A stretch of DNA of 64,000 bases. Source: Pseudomonas sp. S30. Its GTDB lineage: Bacteria > Pseudomonadota > Gammaproteobacteria > Pseudomonadales > Pseudomonadaceae. The notes under the pieces are model-generated. The model saw only the letters and a program-made list of their open reading frames with translations. It searched no databases and had not been told where the DNA came from. Of this stretch, positions 55,822-63,762 are shown in pieces. The DNA lies in NCBI RefSeq assembly GCF_016518545.1, contig NZ_JACVTO010000022.1, forward strand, positions 37,483 through 101,482. The letters are read 5' to 3'. Position numbers and translations under genes: made by a program. The number at the start of each line of letters is the position of its first letter. The first letter of the stretch is position 1.

Positions 55822-56973
55822 ATGACGGCCCCAGCCGAGCTCTCGCCTACCCTTCAACTGGCCTGCGACCTGATCCGTCGCCCCTCGGTGACCCCGCTCG
55901 ACGCCGACTGCCAGACCCAGATGATGAAGCGCCTGGGCGCCGTGGGCTTCCAGCTCGAGCCAATGCGCATCGAGGACGTCGACAACTTCTGGGCCACCCA
56001 TGGCAACCAGGATGGGCCGGTGCTGTGCTTCGCCGGACATACCGACGTGGTGCCCACCGGTCCCGTGCAGAAGTGGCAGCATGAACCGTTCGATGCGCTG
56101 ATCGATGCCGACGGCATGCTCTGCGGTCGAGGCGCTGCCGACATGAAAGGCAGCCTGGCCTCGATGGTGGTCGCCTGCGAACGCTTCGTGGCCGATCACC
56201 CCGACCACCGCGGCAAGGTCGCCTTCCTCATCACCAGCGACGAAGAAGGCCCGGCCCACCATGGCACCAAGGCGGTGATCGAACGGCTCAAGGCGCGCAA
56301 CGAACGCCTGGACTGGTGCATCGTCGGCGAACCCTCGAGCACCGACCTGCTGGGCGATGTGGTCAAGAACGGCCGACGCGGCTCGCTCGGCGCCCAGCTG
56401 ACCGTGCGCGGCAAGCAGGGTCATGTGGCCTACCCGCACCTGGCGCGCAACCCGATTCACCTGGCGGCACCGGCGTTGGCGGAACTGGCCGCCGAGCACT
56501 GGGATGAGGGCAACGCCTTCTTCCCGCCGACCAGCTTCCAGATCTCCAACCTCAATGCCGGTACCGGTGCCACCAACGTGGTACCCGGCGAGCTGACCGC
56601 CCTGTTCAACTTCCGTTTCTCCACCGAGTCGACGGTCGAGGGCCTGCAGGGTAGAGTCGCGGCCATCCTAGACAAGCACCAGCTGGACTGGTCGATCGAC
56701 TGGGCCCTGTCGGGCTTGCCGTTTCTCACCGAACCGGGCGAGCTGCTCGACGCCGTGTCGTCGAGCATCCTGGCGGTCACCGGGCGTGAAACCCGGCCCT
56801 CCACCAGTGGCGGCACTTCCGATGGCCGCTTCATCGCCACCCTGGGCACCCAGGTGGTGGAACTCGGTCCGGTCAACGCCACCATCCACCAGGTGGACGA
56901 GCGCATCCTGGCCAGCGACCTGGACCTGCTGACCGAAATCTACTACCAGACCCTGGTGCGGTTGCTCGCCTGA
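55822..56973 (+). CDS. dapE: Succinyl-diaminopimelate desuccinylase
   Basis: 383 residues of the M20 di-zinc family. Metal motifs are FAGHTDVVPTGP, GRGAADMKGSLAS and TSDEEGPAHHG. It removes succinate from N-succinyl-L,L-diaminopimelate, the step after dapC. The stop overlaps the rlmA start (TGATG). Confidence 0.97.
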   Translation: MTAPAELSPTLQLACDLIRRPSVTPLDADCQTQMMKRLGAVGFQLEPMRIEDVDNFWATHGNQDGPVLCFAGHTDVVPTGPVQKWQHEPFDALIDADGMLCGRGAADMKGSLASMVVACERFVADHPDHRGKVAFLITSDEEGPAHHGTKAVIERLKARNERLDWCIVGEPSSTDLLGDVVKNGRRGSLGAQLTVRGKQGHVAYPHLARNPIHLAAPALAELAAEHWDEGNAFFPPTSFQISNLNAGTGATNVVPGELTALFNFRFSTESTVEGLQGRVAAILDKHQLDWSIDWALSGLPFLTEPGELLDAVSSSILAVTGRETRPSTSGGTSDGRFIATLGTQVVELGPVNATIHQVDERILASDLDLLTEIYYQTLVRLLA

Positions 56974-57803
56974 TGCTCGCCTGCCCTCTCTGCCAGGCGC
57001 CCCTGGCGCCGCTCGACACAGGCGTGGCCTGCCCGGCCGGTCATCGCTTCGACCGCGCCCGCCAGGGCTACCTGAACCTGCTGCCGGTGCAGCACAAGAA
57101 CAGCCGCGATCCTGGCGACAACCAGGCGATGGTCCAGGCGCGCCGCGACTTCCTCGACGCCGGGCACTACGCGCCGGTGGCCGCGCGCCTGGCGCAGCTG
57201 GCGGCCGAACACTCACCCCGGACGTGGCTGGACATCGGCTGCGGTGAAGGCTACTACACCGCGCAGATCGGTCAGGCCCTGCCTGCCGCCGACGGCTATG
57301 CCCTGGATATTTCGCGCGAAGCGGTCAAGCGCGCCTGCCGCCGCGCGCCGCAGTTGACCTGGATGGTCGCCAGCATGGCACGGGTGCCCATGGCCGATGC
57401 CAGTTGCGGCTTCATCGCCAGCGTGTTCAGCCCACTGGACTGGCAGGAAGCCAGACGCCTGTTGGCGCCAGGGGGCGGTCTGATGCGCGTCGGTCCTACC
57501 AGCGGCCACCTGATGGAGCTTCGCCGCCTGCTGTACGACGAGGTACGTCCCTATGCCGACGACAAGCACCTGGCCCTGGTACCGCAGGGCATGCAGCATG
57601 CCCACGGCGAGGTGCTGGAATTCACCCTGACGTTGCGCGAAGCCCAGGCTCGCGCGGACCTGCTGGCCATGACCCCGCACGGCTGGCGCGCCAGCGCCGA
57701 GAAGCGCGCGCGGGTCGTCGAACAGGCAGCCGCGCTCGAAGTCACGGTTTCCATGCGCTATGACTATTTCGTGCGCCACGATGACGCGCACCCGGAGACC
57801 TGA
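56973..57803 (+). CDS. rlmA: 23S rRNA (guanine-N1) methyltransferase RlmA
   Basis: 276 residues. The N-terminal zinc finger has ligands Cys4, Cys7, Cys20 and His24. The class I SAM domain has DIGCGEGYYTAQI near residue 90. RlmA methylates G745 (E. coli numbering) in 23S rRNA. The start codon overlaps the dapE stop, so the two genes are coupled. Confidence 0.92.
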   Translation: MLACPLCQAPLAPLDTGVACPAGHRFDRARQGYLNLLPVQHKNSRDPGDNQAMVQARRDFLDAGHYAPVAARLAQLAAEHSPRTWLDIGCGEGYYTAQIGQALPAADGYALDISREAVKRACRRAPQLTWMVASMARVPMADASCGFIASVFSPLDWQEARRLLAPGGGLMRVGPTSGHLMELRRLLYDEVRPYADDKHLALVPQGMQHAHGEVLEFTLTLREAQARADLLAMTPHGWRASAEKRARVVEQAAALEVTVSMRYDYFVRHDDAHPET

Positions 57804-57804
57804 G

Positions 57805-58179
57805 ATGCGCCAACCCGATATCGAGATCTACCTCAAAGACGCCGACGTCGATCACCAGCGGATCGCCGCCTGGCTGACCCAGGCCCTGGGCCCGTGCAGC
57901 GAATGGGCACAGAAGGGCCAGACCTACAAATGCACGGCCGGTAACATTCCGGTCACCTGGTTACCCAAGGCTGTAGGGAAATGGAACAGCCTGTACCTGG
58001 AAAGCGACCAGACGCCCTGGGCCGATGACGTCGCCTGCGCCAGGGCCGCGTTCGCCGCACTGAACGTGGAAGTGCGCTGCGCGCCGGGTAGCTGGGTAGA
58101 GGAAGACGGCGAAGAAGACGCCGACCGCTGGATCCGCATCAGCGCCGACGGTGAAGAGGAAATCACCTGGCGCACCTGA
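57805..58179 (+). CDS. Conserved hypothetical protein
   Basis: 124 residues. It is soluble and acidic, with no signal or membrane segment and no motif I recognise. It is rich in Trp and in acidic residues near the C-terminus (WVEEDGEEDADRW). CCCGGAG precedes the ATG and it begins one base after the rlmA stop, so it belongs to the dapE-rlmA transcript. Position matches the hypothetical gene between rlmA and the cold-shock gene in P. aeruginosa (PA1160), so it is a conserved Pseudomonas gene of unknown role. Confidence 0.8.
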   Translation: MRQPDIEIYLKDADVDHQRIAAWLTQALGPCSEWAQKGQTYKCTAGNIPVTWLPKAVGKWNSLYLESDQTPWADDVACARAAFAALNVEVRCAPGSWVEEDGEEDADRWIRISADGEEEITWRT

Positions 58180-58195
58180 GCGCAGGCGCGAGCCG

Positions 58196-58220
58196 CTAGC
58201 TACTAGCCTCTAGTAGCTAG
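58196..58220. repeat. CTAG-rich palindrome between convergent genes
   Basis: CTAGCTACTAG-CCT-CTAGTAGCTAG has perfect 11-bp arms. It places four CTAG tetranucleotides exactly 7 bp apart (58196, 58203, 58210 and 58217). It lies between the hypothetical gene and the convergent cold-shock gene and may work as a two-way terminator, although there is no T run. Confidence 0.6.
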
Positions 58221-58236
58221 TCACTCAATCCCCTGC

Positions 58237-58446
58237 TCAGAGCCCGACCACATCCTCGGCCTGCAAGCCCTTCTGACCCTCTATCAGGGAGTACTCCACC
58301 TGCTGTCCTTCGGCCAGGGTACGATGGCCCTCGCCACGGATCGCGCGGTAGTGAACGAACACATCCGCCCCACCGTCACGCTGTATGAAGCCAAAACCCT
58401 TGGCATCGTTGAACCACTTCACGTTCCCAGTCTCACGAGACGACAT
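58237..58446 (-). CDS. Cold-shock domain protein (CspA family)
   Basis: 69 residues, a single OB-fold cold-shock domain. RNP1 is KGFGFIQ and RNP2 is VFVHY, preceded by the conserved GNVKWFNDAKG. It binds single-stranded RNA or DNA and prevents secondary structure. I chose the ATG at 58446 because GGAG lies 8 nt upstream; an ATG three codons earlier is less likely. It is divergent from plsB, with 230 bp between that may hold a long cold-shock leader. Confidence 0.94.
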   Translation of the reverse strand: MSSRETGNVKWFNDAKGFGFIQRDGGADVFVHYRAIRGEGHRTLAEGQQVEYSLIEGQKGLQAEDVVGL

Positions 58447-58676
58447 CTGCAGCACTCCAGGTTTTTATTTTCGAATTCACTGTGAAGGCAGAGGATCTCC
58501 AGCCTCTACCTACGCAGCTCGCGGAAATTTCCTGCAAGGTGCGGACCGACTCCATGACGGGCGACAAAAAAATATGATGACAGCGCCTCGACGATGCTTT
58601 TAGCTGAACTTATGCCGATACGGCAGCCTAACGTGCTGGTCTATCTCCTGATTCTTCTTTCCAGGGCAAACACCCC

Positions 58677-61163
58677 ATGACCCGTTCTCCCCTGCGCCGC
58701 CTGATCTTCGGTGCCCTGCGTCGCGTCCTGTACCTGTGGGTGCGCTCCGAAACCATCAACCAGTCGTCGTTGACCCTCAACCTCGATCGTGGCAGGCCGG
58801 TGTTCTATGCCCTGCCCTCGCCCTCGCTCACCGACCTGGCGGTGCTCGACCGCGAATGCACCAAGGCGGGGCTGCCGCGTCCCGTACTGCCCGTGGCCGT
58901 AGGCCCCCTGCACGAGCCGGCGGCCTTCTTCTACCTCACTCCCGATCCGGACTGGCTCGGGCGCCAGGACAAAAGCGGCGCGCCGCCTACTCTGGAGCGT
59001 CTGGTGGCTACGCTCGGCCAGCACGCCGAGGAAGACGCGCAGATCATTCCGGTGAGCGTGTTCTGGGGCCAGACCCCGGCCAGCGAGAACAGCCCGTGGA
59101 AGCTGCTGTTCGCCGACAGCTGGGCCGTCACCGGACGCCTGCGCCGCCTGCTGACCGTACTGATCCTGGGCCGCAAGACCCGTGTGCAGTTTTCCGCGCC
59201 GATCCACCTGCGTGAGCTGGTGCAGCACAACAAAGGCCAGGAGCGCACCGTGCGCATGGCCCAGCGGGTGATGCGCGTACATTTTCGCAACCTGCGCACC
59301 GCCGTGATCGGGCCGGACATCTCGCACCGCCGCAACCTGGTCAAGGGTCTGGTCCACGATCCGCTGGTGCGCCAGGCCATCAGCGAGGAAGCCGACCGCG
59401 AGAAGATCCCCTATGCCAAGGCCGAAGCCAAGGCCCTGCACTACGGTAACGAGATCGCCTCGGACTACACCTACACCGCGATCCGCTTCCTGGAAGTGGT
59501 GCTCAGCTGGTTCTGGAACAAGATCTACGACGGCATCAAGGTCAACCACATCGAGCAGGTGCAGGAAATCGCCCCGGGTCACGAAGTGATCTACGTGCCG
59601 TGCCATCGCAGCCACATCGATTACCTGCTGCTGTCCTACCTGCTGTTTCGCAACGGCCTGACACCCCCGCACATCGCCGCTGGCATCAACCTCAACATGC
59701 CAGTGATCGGCGGCCTGCTGCGCCGTGGCGGCGCGTTCTTCATGCGCCGCACGTTCAAGGGCAACCCGTTGTACACCGCCGTGTTCAACGAGTACCTGCA
59801 CACCCTGTTCACCAAGGGTTTCCCGGTGGAGTACTTCGTGGAGGGTGGACGCTCGCGCACCGGACGCATGCTGCAACCGCGTCCGGGCATGCTGGCCATC
59901 ACCTTGCGCAGCTTCCTGCGTTCCTCGCGCACCCCGATCGTCTTCGTGCCGGTGTATATCGGCTACGAGCGGGTGCTGGAGGGCCGCACCTACCTGGGCG
60001 AGCTGCGCGGTGCGAGCAAGAAGAAAGAGTCGATCTTCGACATCTTCAAGGTCATCGGCGCGCTGCGTCAGCGCTTCGGCGAGGTGTACGTCAACTTCGG
60101 CGAACCCATCCACCTGGCGGCCTTCCTCGACCAGCAGCAGCCGGACTGGCGCGAACAGGCACTGGCACCGCAATTCCGGCCGGCCTGGCTCAACGAAACC
60201 ACCAGCCGCCTTGGGGCGACGGTGGCCCGCCACCTGAACGGCGCGGCGGCGATCAATCCGGTCAACCTGGTGGCCCTGGCGCTGCTGTCCACCAGCCGCC
60301 TGGCGCTGGACGAGCGGGCGCTGATCCGCGTGCTGGACCTGTACCTGACGCTGTTGCGCCAGGTGCCCTACTCCTCGCACATCACCCTGCCCGAGGGCGA
60401 CGGTCGCACCTTGATCGAGCACGTGCGGGGCATGGAACTGCTCGCCGAGCAGAAGGACGCACTGGGCCGCATCCTGTATCTGGACGAAGCCAATGCGGTG
60501 CTGATGACCTACTACCGCAACAACATCCTGCACATCTTCGCCTTGCCGGCGCTGCTGGCGAGCTTCTTCATGAGCAGTGCGCGGATGAACCGCGAGCTGC
60601 TGGGCCAGTACGTGATGGCATTGTACCCGTACCTGCAGGCCGAACTGTTCCTGCGCTGGACGCCCGAGCAGCTCGACGAGGCGATCGACCAGTGGCTGGC
60701 GGCGCTGGTGGAGCAAGGTTTACTGCGTCAGGAGGACGGGGTGTACCTGCGTCCGGCGCCCAGCTCGCGCCAGTTCGTCATGCTCACCCTGCTGGCCCGG
60801 GCCATCACCCAGACCTTGCAACGGTTCTACATGGCCACCTCCCTGCTGCTCAACAGTGGGCAGCACAGCCTGGATGCCGAGGAACTGGAAGGCTTGTGCG
60901 TGACCATGGCCCAGCGCCTGTCGATCCTGCATGGCCTCAATGCCCCGGAGTTCTTCGACAAGACCCTGTTCCGCCACTTCATCCAGACGCTGATCAGCGA
61001 AGGCGTGCTGCACCCCGACGAACGCGGCAAGCTGGGTTACCACGACAAGCTTGGCGAGCTGTCCGAAGGTGTCGCCAAGCGGGTGCTGTCGGCCGAGCTG
61101 CGCTTGTCGATCCGCCAGGTTGCGCTGCATCAGGACGAGACCGGCGAGATGGCCATCGTCTGA
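58677..61163 (+). CDS. plsB: Glycerol-3-phosphate acyltransferase PlsB
   Basis: 828 residues. The catalytic H-x4-D motif is CHRSHIDYL near residue 308. Later acyltransferase blocks include GGAFFMRRTFKGNPLY, EYFVEGGRSRTGRM and VPVYIGYERV. It transfers acyl chains to position 1 of glycerol 3-phosphate at the inner membrane, the first step of phospholipid synthesis. The length agrees with the proteobacterial family. Confidence 0.97.
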   Translation: MTRSPLRRLIFGALRRVLYLWVRSETINQSSLTLNLDRGRPVFYALPSPSLTDLAVLDRECTKAGLPRPVLPVAVGPLHEPAAFFYLTPDPDWLGRQDKSGAPPTLERLVATLGQHAEEDAQIIPVSVFWGQTPASENSPWKLLFADSWAVTGRLRRLLTVLILGRKTRVQFSAPIHLRELVQHNKGQERTVRMAQRVMRVHFRNLRTAVIGPDISHRRNLVKGLVHDPLVRQAISEEADREKIPYAKAEAKALHYGNEIASDYTYTAIRFLEVVLSWFWNKIYDGIKVNHIEQVQEIAPGHEVIYVPCHRSHIDYLLLSYLLFRNGLTPPHIAAGINLNMPVIGGLLRRGGAFFMRRTFKGNPLYTAVFNEYLHTLFTKGFPVEYFVEGGRSRTGRMLQPRPGMLAITLRSFLRSSRTPIVFVPVYIGYERVLEGRTYLGELRGASKKKESIFDIFKVIGALRQRFGEVYVNFGEPIHLAAFLDQQQPDWREQALAPQFRPAWLNETTSRLGATVARHLNGAAAINPVNLVALALLSTSRLALDERALIRVLDLYLTLLRQVPYSSHITLPEGDGRTLIEHVRGMELLAEQKDALGRILYLDEANAVLMTYYRNNILHIFALPALLASFFMSSARMNRELLGQYVMALYPYLQAELFLRWTPEQLDEAIDQWLAALVEQGLLRQEDGVYLRPAPSSRQFVMLTLLARAITQTLQRFYMATSLLLNSGQHSLDAEELEGLCVTMAQRLSILHGLNAPEFFDKTLFRHFIQTLISEGVLHPDERGKLGYHDKLGELSEGVAKRVLSAELRLSIRQVALHQDETGEMAIV

Positions 61164-61171
61164 GCCAGTGT

Positions 61172-61204
61172 GGCCTTTTCGCCGAGCAAGTTCGCGAAAA
61201 GGCC
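61172..61204 (+). terminator. Inverted repeat after plsB
   Basis: GGCCTTTTCGC and GCGAAAAGGCC form 11-bp arms with an 11-nt loop, 8 nt past the plsB stop. There is no T run. The sequence is reminiscent of the short palindromic repeats spread through P. putida genomes, but I cannot confirm other copies in this window. Confidence 0.4.
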
Positions 61205-61289
61205 TACGGCCTGGGTTTCCTTCTCGCCCGGGCATTGCGCTAAAGTCGTGAAATCGGCCCTGTGCCACGCCTAGGATAGCGAAACCGCC

Positions 61290-61688
61290 ATGAAAACCCT
61301 CGCCACACTGTGCGCCTCCATGCTGCTCGCGGCCTGCAGCCACTCGACGACACCCACCCCCGCGCATCTGGACGGTGAAGTGTTCTACCTGCAACGCATG
61401 GCACTGCCGCCTGCCGCCACCCTCGAGGTGAGCCTGCAGGACGTATCGCTGGCCGATGCCCCGGCGCGCATCCTGGCCAGGCAATCGGGTCCGGTACAGG
61501 GCAACGTGCCCTTGCCCTTCCACCTCCAGTACGACCCCCGCGAGCTGCAGCCCGGCCATCGCTACGCCGTGAGCGCACGCATCGAACTCGATGGCCGGCT
61601 GCTGTTCATCAACACCGAGCACCACGGCGTCAACCTCGACGGCAAGGATCCGCAGCCCGTGCGGATCAAGGTCGATCCGGTTCGCTGA
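61290..61688 (+). CDS. YbaY-type lipoprotein
   Basis: 132 residues. A short signal peptide ends in the lipobox LLAAC (Cys16), so the protein is lipidated. The rest is one beta-rich domain (EVFYLQRMALPPAATLEVSLQDVSLADAP) of the YbaY/pilotin-like family; its role is unknown. It is followed 32 bp later by a second exported protein and both may be co-transcribed. Confidence 0.85.
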   Translation: MKTLATLCASMLLAACSHSTTPTPAHLDGEVFYLQRMALPPAATLEVSLQDVSLADAPARILARQSGPVQGNVPLPFHLQYDPRELQPGHRYAVSARIELDGRLLFINTEHHGVNLDGKDPQPVRIKVDPVR

Positions 61689-61720
61689 CTCCGATTCACT
61701 CTGCCCACAAGGAATTTCCC

Positions 61721-62407
61721 ATGACCCGTCATTCCCTGCGCTTGACCACCCTGTGCGCCGGCCTGGTGCTGTCGGCCAGTGCCTTCGCCCTGTCGCTAGG
61801 CGACCTGTCCCAGAAGGACGCCGCCGGCGGCCTCAAGGATGCCCTGACCCAGGGCGCGCAGATCGCCGTCAAGCAACTGAGCACGCCGGGCGGTTTCAGC
61901 GACAACCCCGACGTGCGCATCGAGCTGCCCGGCAAGCTGGGCAAGGCCGCCCAGGCCATGAAGATGTTCGGCAAGGGCGATCAGGTCCAGGCGCTCGAGA
62001 CCAGCATGAACAAGGCGGCCGAAGCGGCGGTGCCCCAGGCACAGGCCATTCTGGTGGACGCGGTGAAGAAGATGACCGTGACCGACGCCAAGGGCATCTT
62101 GAGCGGTGGCCAGGAGGCCGCGACCCAATACCTGGACAAGAGCAGCCGCGAGCAGATCCGCGCCAAGTTCCTGCCCATCGTCAAGCAGGCCACCGACAAG
62201 GTCGGCCTGGCCCAGCAGTACAACAGCTTCGCCGGCCAGGCCAAGGGGCTGGGCCTGATCAAGGATGACGCCAACCTCGAGAACTACGTGACCGAGAAAG
62301 CCCTGGACGGTCTGTTCGAGATGATCGCCAAGCAGGAGCAGAGCATTCGCGAAAATCCTGCACAGGCGGCCACCAGCCTGGCCAAGAAAGTCTTCGGCGC
62401 GCTCTGA
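61721..62407 (+). CDS. DUF4197 exported protein
   Basis: 228 residues. The signal peptide is likely cleaved after SAFA near residue 23. The mature protein is helical with the repeated pattern of the DUF4197 family (GLKDALTQGAQIAVKQLSTPGGF and the C-terminal YVTEKALDGLFEMIAKQEQ). Function is unknown. It should be periplasmic. A clear AAGGAA lies upstream of the ATG. Confidence 0.85.
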   Translation: MTRHSLRLTTLCAGLVLSASAFALSLGDLSQKDAAGGLKDALTQGAQIAVKQLSTPGGFSDNPDVRIELPGKLGKAAQAMKMFGKGDQVQALETSMNKAAEAAVPQAQAILVDAVKKMTVTDAKGILSGGQEAATQYLDKSSREQIRAKFLPIVKQATDKVGLAQQYNSFAGQAKGLGLIKDDANLENYVTEKALDGLFEMIAKQEQSIRENPAQAATSLAKKVFGAL

Positions 62408-62517
62408 CGCCCTAGCGGCCGAAGCCCTTGCCCTGCCGTCGGGTGTGGGCTTCGGTGCGACAGGGCCTTCGCCATGGAGGCTTGTCCGGGAGGATACCGC
62501 CTCCACAGGCGAACGCC

Positions 62518-62534
62518 TGGCTGTCACATCGCAT
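62518..62534 (+). promoter_or_regulatory. Possible sigma54-type promoter upstream of phaG
   Basis: TGG-CTGTCACATC-GCATC keeps the GG-N10-GC spacing of -24/-12 promoters, 83 bp before the phaG ATG. The flanking bases match the consensus poorly, so this is weak. Confidence 0.25.
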
Positions 62535-62616
62535 CTGCATCCTGAGGGTCCGCGCAGCCTGTTCGACAGCGCTGGTGACAACGCGAATGCCCTTCTTAGG
62601 GCCAGGAGTCGATGAC

Positions 62617-63498
62617 ATGAGGCCAGAAATCGCCGTACTCGATATTCAAGGTCAGTACCGGGTGTACACGCAGTTCCATCGCGCAGCCTCGGCGCAGCAC
62701 ACGGTCGTGCTGGTCAATGGATCCCTGGCGACGACGGCGTCGTTCGCGCAGACGGTGCGCAACCTGCATCCGCAGCTCAACGTGGTGCTGTACGACCAGC
62801 CCTACGCCGGCAAGTCCAAGCCGCATAATCGCCATGAGCGGCTGATCAGCAAGGAAACCGAGGCGCACATCCTGCTGGAGCTGATCGAGCACTTCCAGGC
62901 CGATCACGTCCTGTCGTTTTCCTGGGGTGGGGCCTGCACGCTGCTGGCCCTGGCCTACCAGCCGCAGCGGGTGAGCCGGGCGATCATCGGTTCGTTCTCG
63001 CCGGTGATCAACGGACCGATGCGTGACTACCTGGAGCGCGGCAGCCTGCACCTGTCGGCCTGCGATCGCCCGCGGGTGGGCAATCTGGTCAACGAGACCA
63101 TCGGCAAACACCTGCCATCGCTGGTCAAGCGCTTCAATTATCGTCACGTCAGCAGCCTGGACAGTCACGAGTACGCGCAGATGCACTTTCATATCGAACA
63201 GGTGATCGGTCACGACCTGCCACGGGCGCTGGAGCGCGCGCGCAACATCGCCATTCCCGTGCTGTTCGTCAACGGCGAGCGCGACGAGTACACCACGGCC
63301 GAGGATGCGCGACAATTCGCCCGACATGTGCGCAGGAGTCAGTTCAGCGTAATCAGCAATGCCGGACATTTTCTGGACATGGAGCACAAGGCGGCGTGCG
63401 ATGACACCCGCAGGGCGATGCTGGATTTTCTCGAGCCTGCCACTGGGCGCTGGCAGTGCGAATGGGGGATGGCGGAGCATCGGGCGCTGGCGGGGTGA
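62617..63498 (+). CDS. phaG: PhaG, 3-hydroxyacyl-ACP thioesterase/transacylase for mcl-PHA
   Basis: 293 residues, an alpha/beta hydrolase very like P. putida PhaG and a relative of RhlA. Triad: Ser102 in SFSWGG, Asp223 in GERDEY and His251 in NAGHFLDM; an H-x4-D motif (MHFHIEQV region) is also present. It diverts 3-hydroxyacyl-ACP from fatty-acid synthesis to the polyhydroxyalkanoate pathway when cells grow on sugars. AGGAG lies 10 nt before the ATG. It stands alone, with no PHA synthase nearby, as expected for PhaG. Confidence 0.93.
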   Translation: MRPEIAVLDIQGQYRVYTQFHRAASAQHTVVLVNGSLATTASFAQTVRNLHPQLNVVLYDQPYAGKSKPHNRHERLISKETEAHILLELIEHFQADHVLSFSWGGACTLLALAYQPQRVSRAIIGSFSPVINGPMRDYLERGSLHLSACDRPRVGNLVNETIGKHLPSLVKRFNYRHVSSLDSHEYAQMHFHIEQVIGHDLPRALERARNIAIPVLFVNGERDEYTTAEDARQFARHVRRSQFSVISNAGHFLDMEHKAACDDTRRAMLDFLEPATGRWQCEWGMAEHRALAG

Positions 63499-63592
63499 GC
63501 AGCCGGAACACCCTGCAGCCAGATATCCGCAAAGTTTTTAACGTTCGGCCTTTCAATGAGCCTTGGCTTCTGGTAAAAAGTTGGGCTGCGAA

Positions 63593-63646
63593 GCGGGTAT
63601 AGTTTAGTGGCAAAACGAAAGCTTCCCAAGCTTTAGTTGAGGGTTC
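63593..63646 (+). pseudogene. tRNA-Gly(CCC)-like sequence truncated in the T arm
   Basis: The sequence has a normal 5' acceptor strand GCGGGTA, a D arm, and an anticodon stem AAAGC/GCTTT with loop TTCCCAA (anticodon CCC). It then reaches GAGGGTTC of the T arm and diverges: the next bases (TTATTGG...) cannot pair with the T stem or the acceptor. No CCA follows. The intact tRNA-Gly lies 42 bp further on. Confidence 0.75.
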
Positions 63647-63662
63647 TTATTGGACACGCCAC

Positions 63663-63674
63663 TTTGGTGCACCG
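63663..63674. repeat. Direct repeat TTTGGTGCACCG, copy 1
   Basis: A 12-mer containing the palindrome GGTGCACC, situated between the truncated and the intact tRNA-Gly. It is repeated exactly at 63889-63900. Confidence 0.55.
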
Positions 63675-63688
63675 CCGAGACGAGATAA

Positions 63689-63762
63689 GCGGGTATAGTT
63701 GAATGGTACAACTATTGCTTCCCAAGCAATCGGTGAGGGTTCGATTCCCTCTACCCGCTCCA
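63689..63762 (+). tRNA. glyT: tRNA-Gly (anticodon CCC)
   Basis: 74 nt with all arms. The acceptor pairs GCGGGTA with TACCCGC, the anticodon stem is ATTGC/GCAAT with loop TTCCCAA (anticodon CCC at 63721-63723), the T arm is AGGGTTCGATTCCCT, and the discriminator T is followed by an encoded CCA. It reads GGG codons. Confidence 0.95.

Noticed and set aside
63593..63646. A second functional tRNA-Gly
   Set aside because: The T stem and the 3' acceptor strand cannot form with the sequence that follows, and no CCA is encoded.
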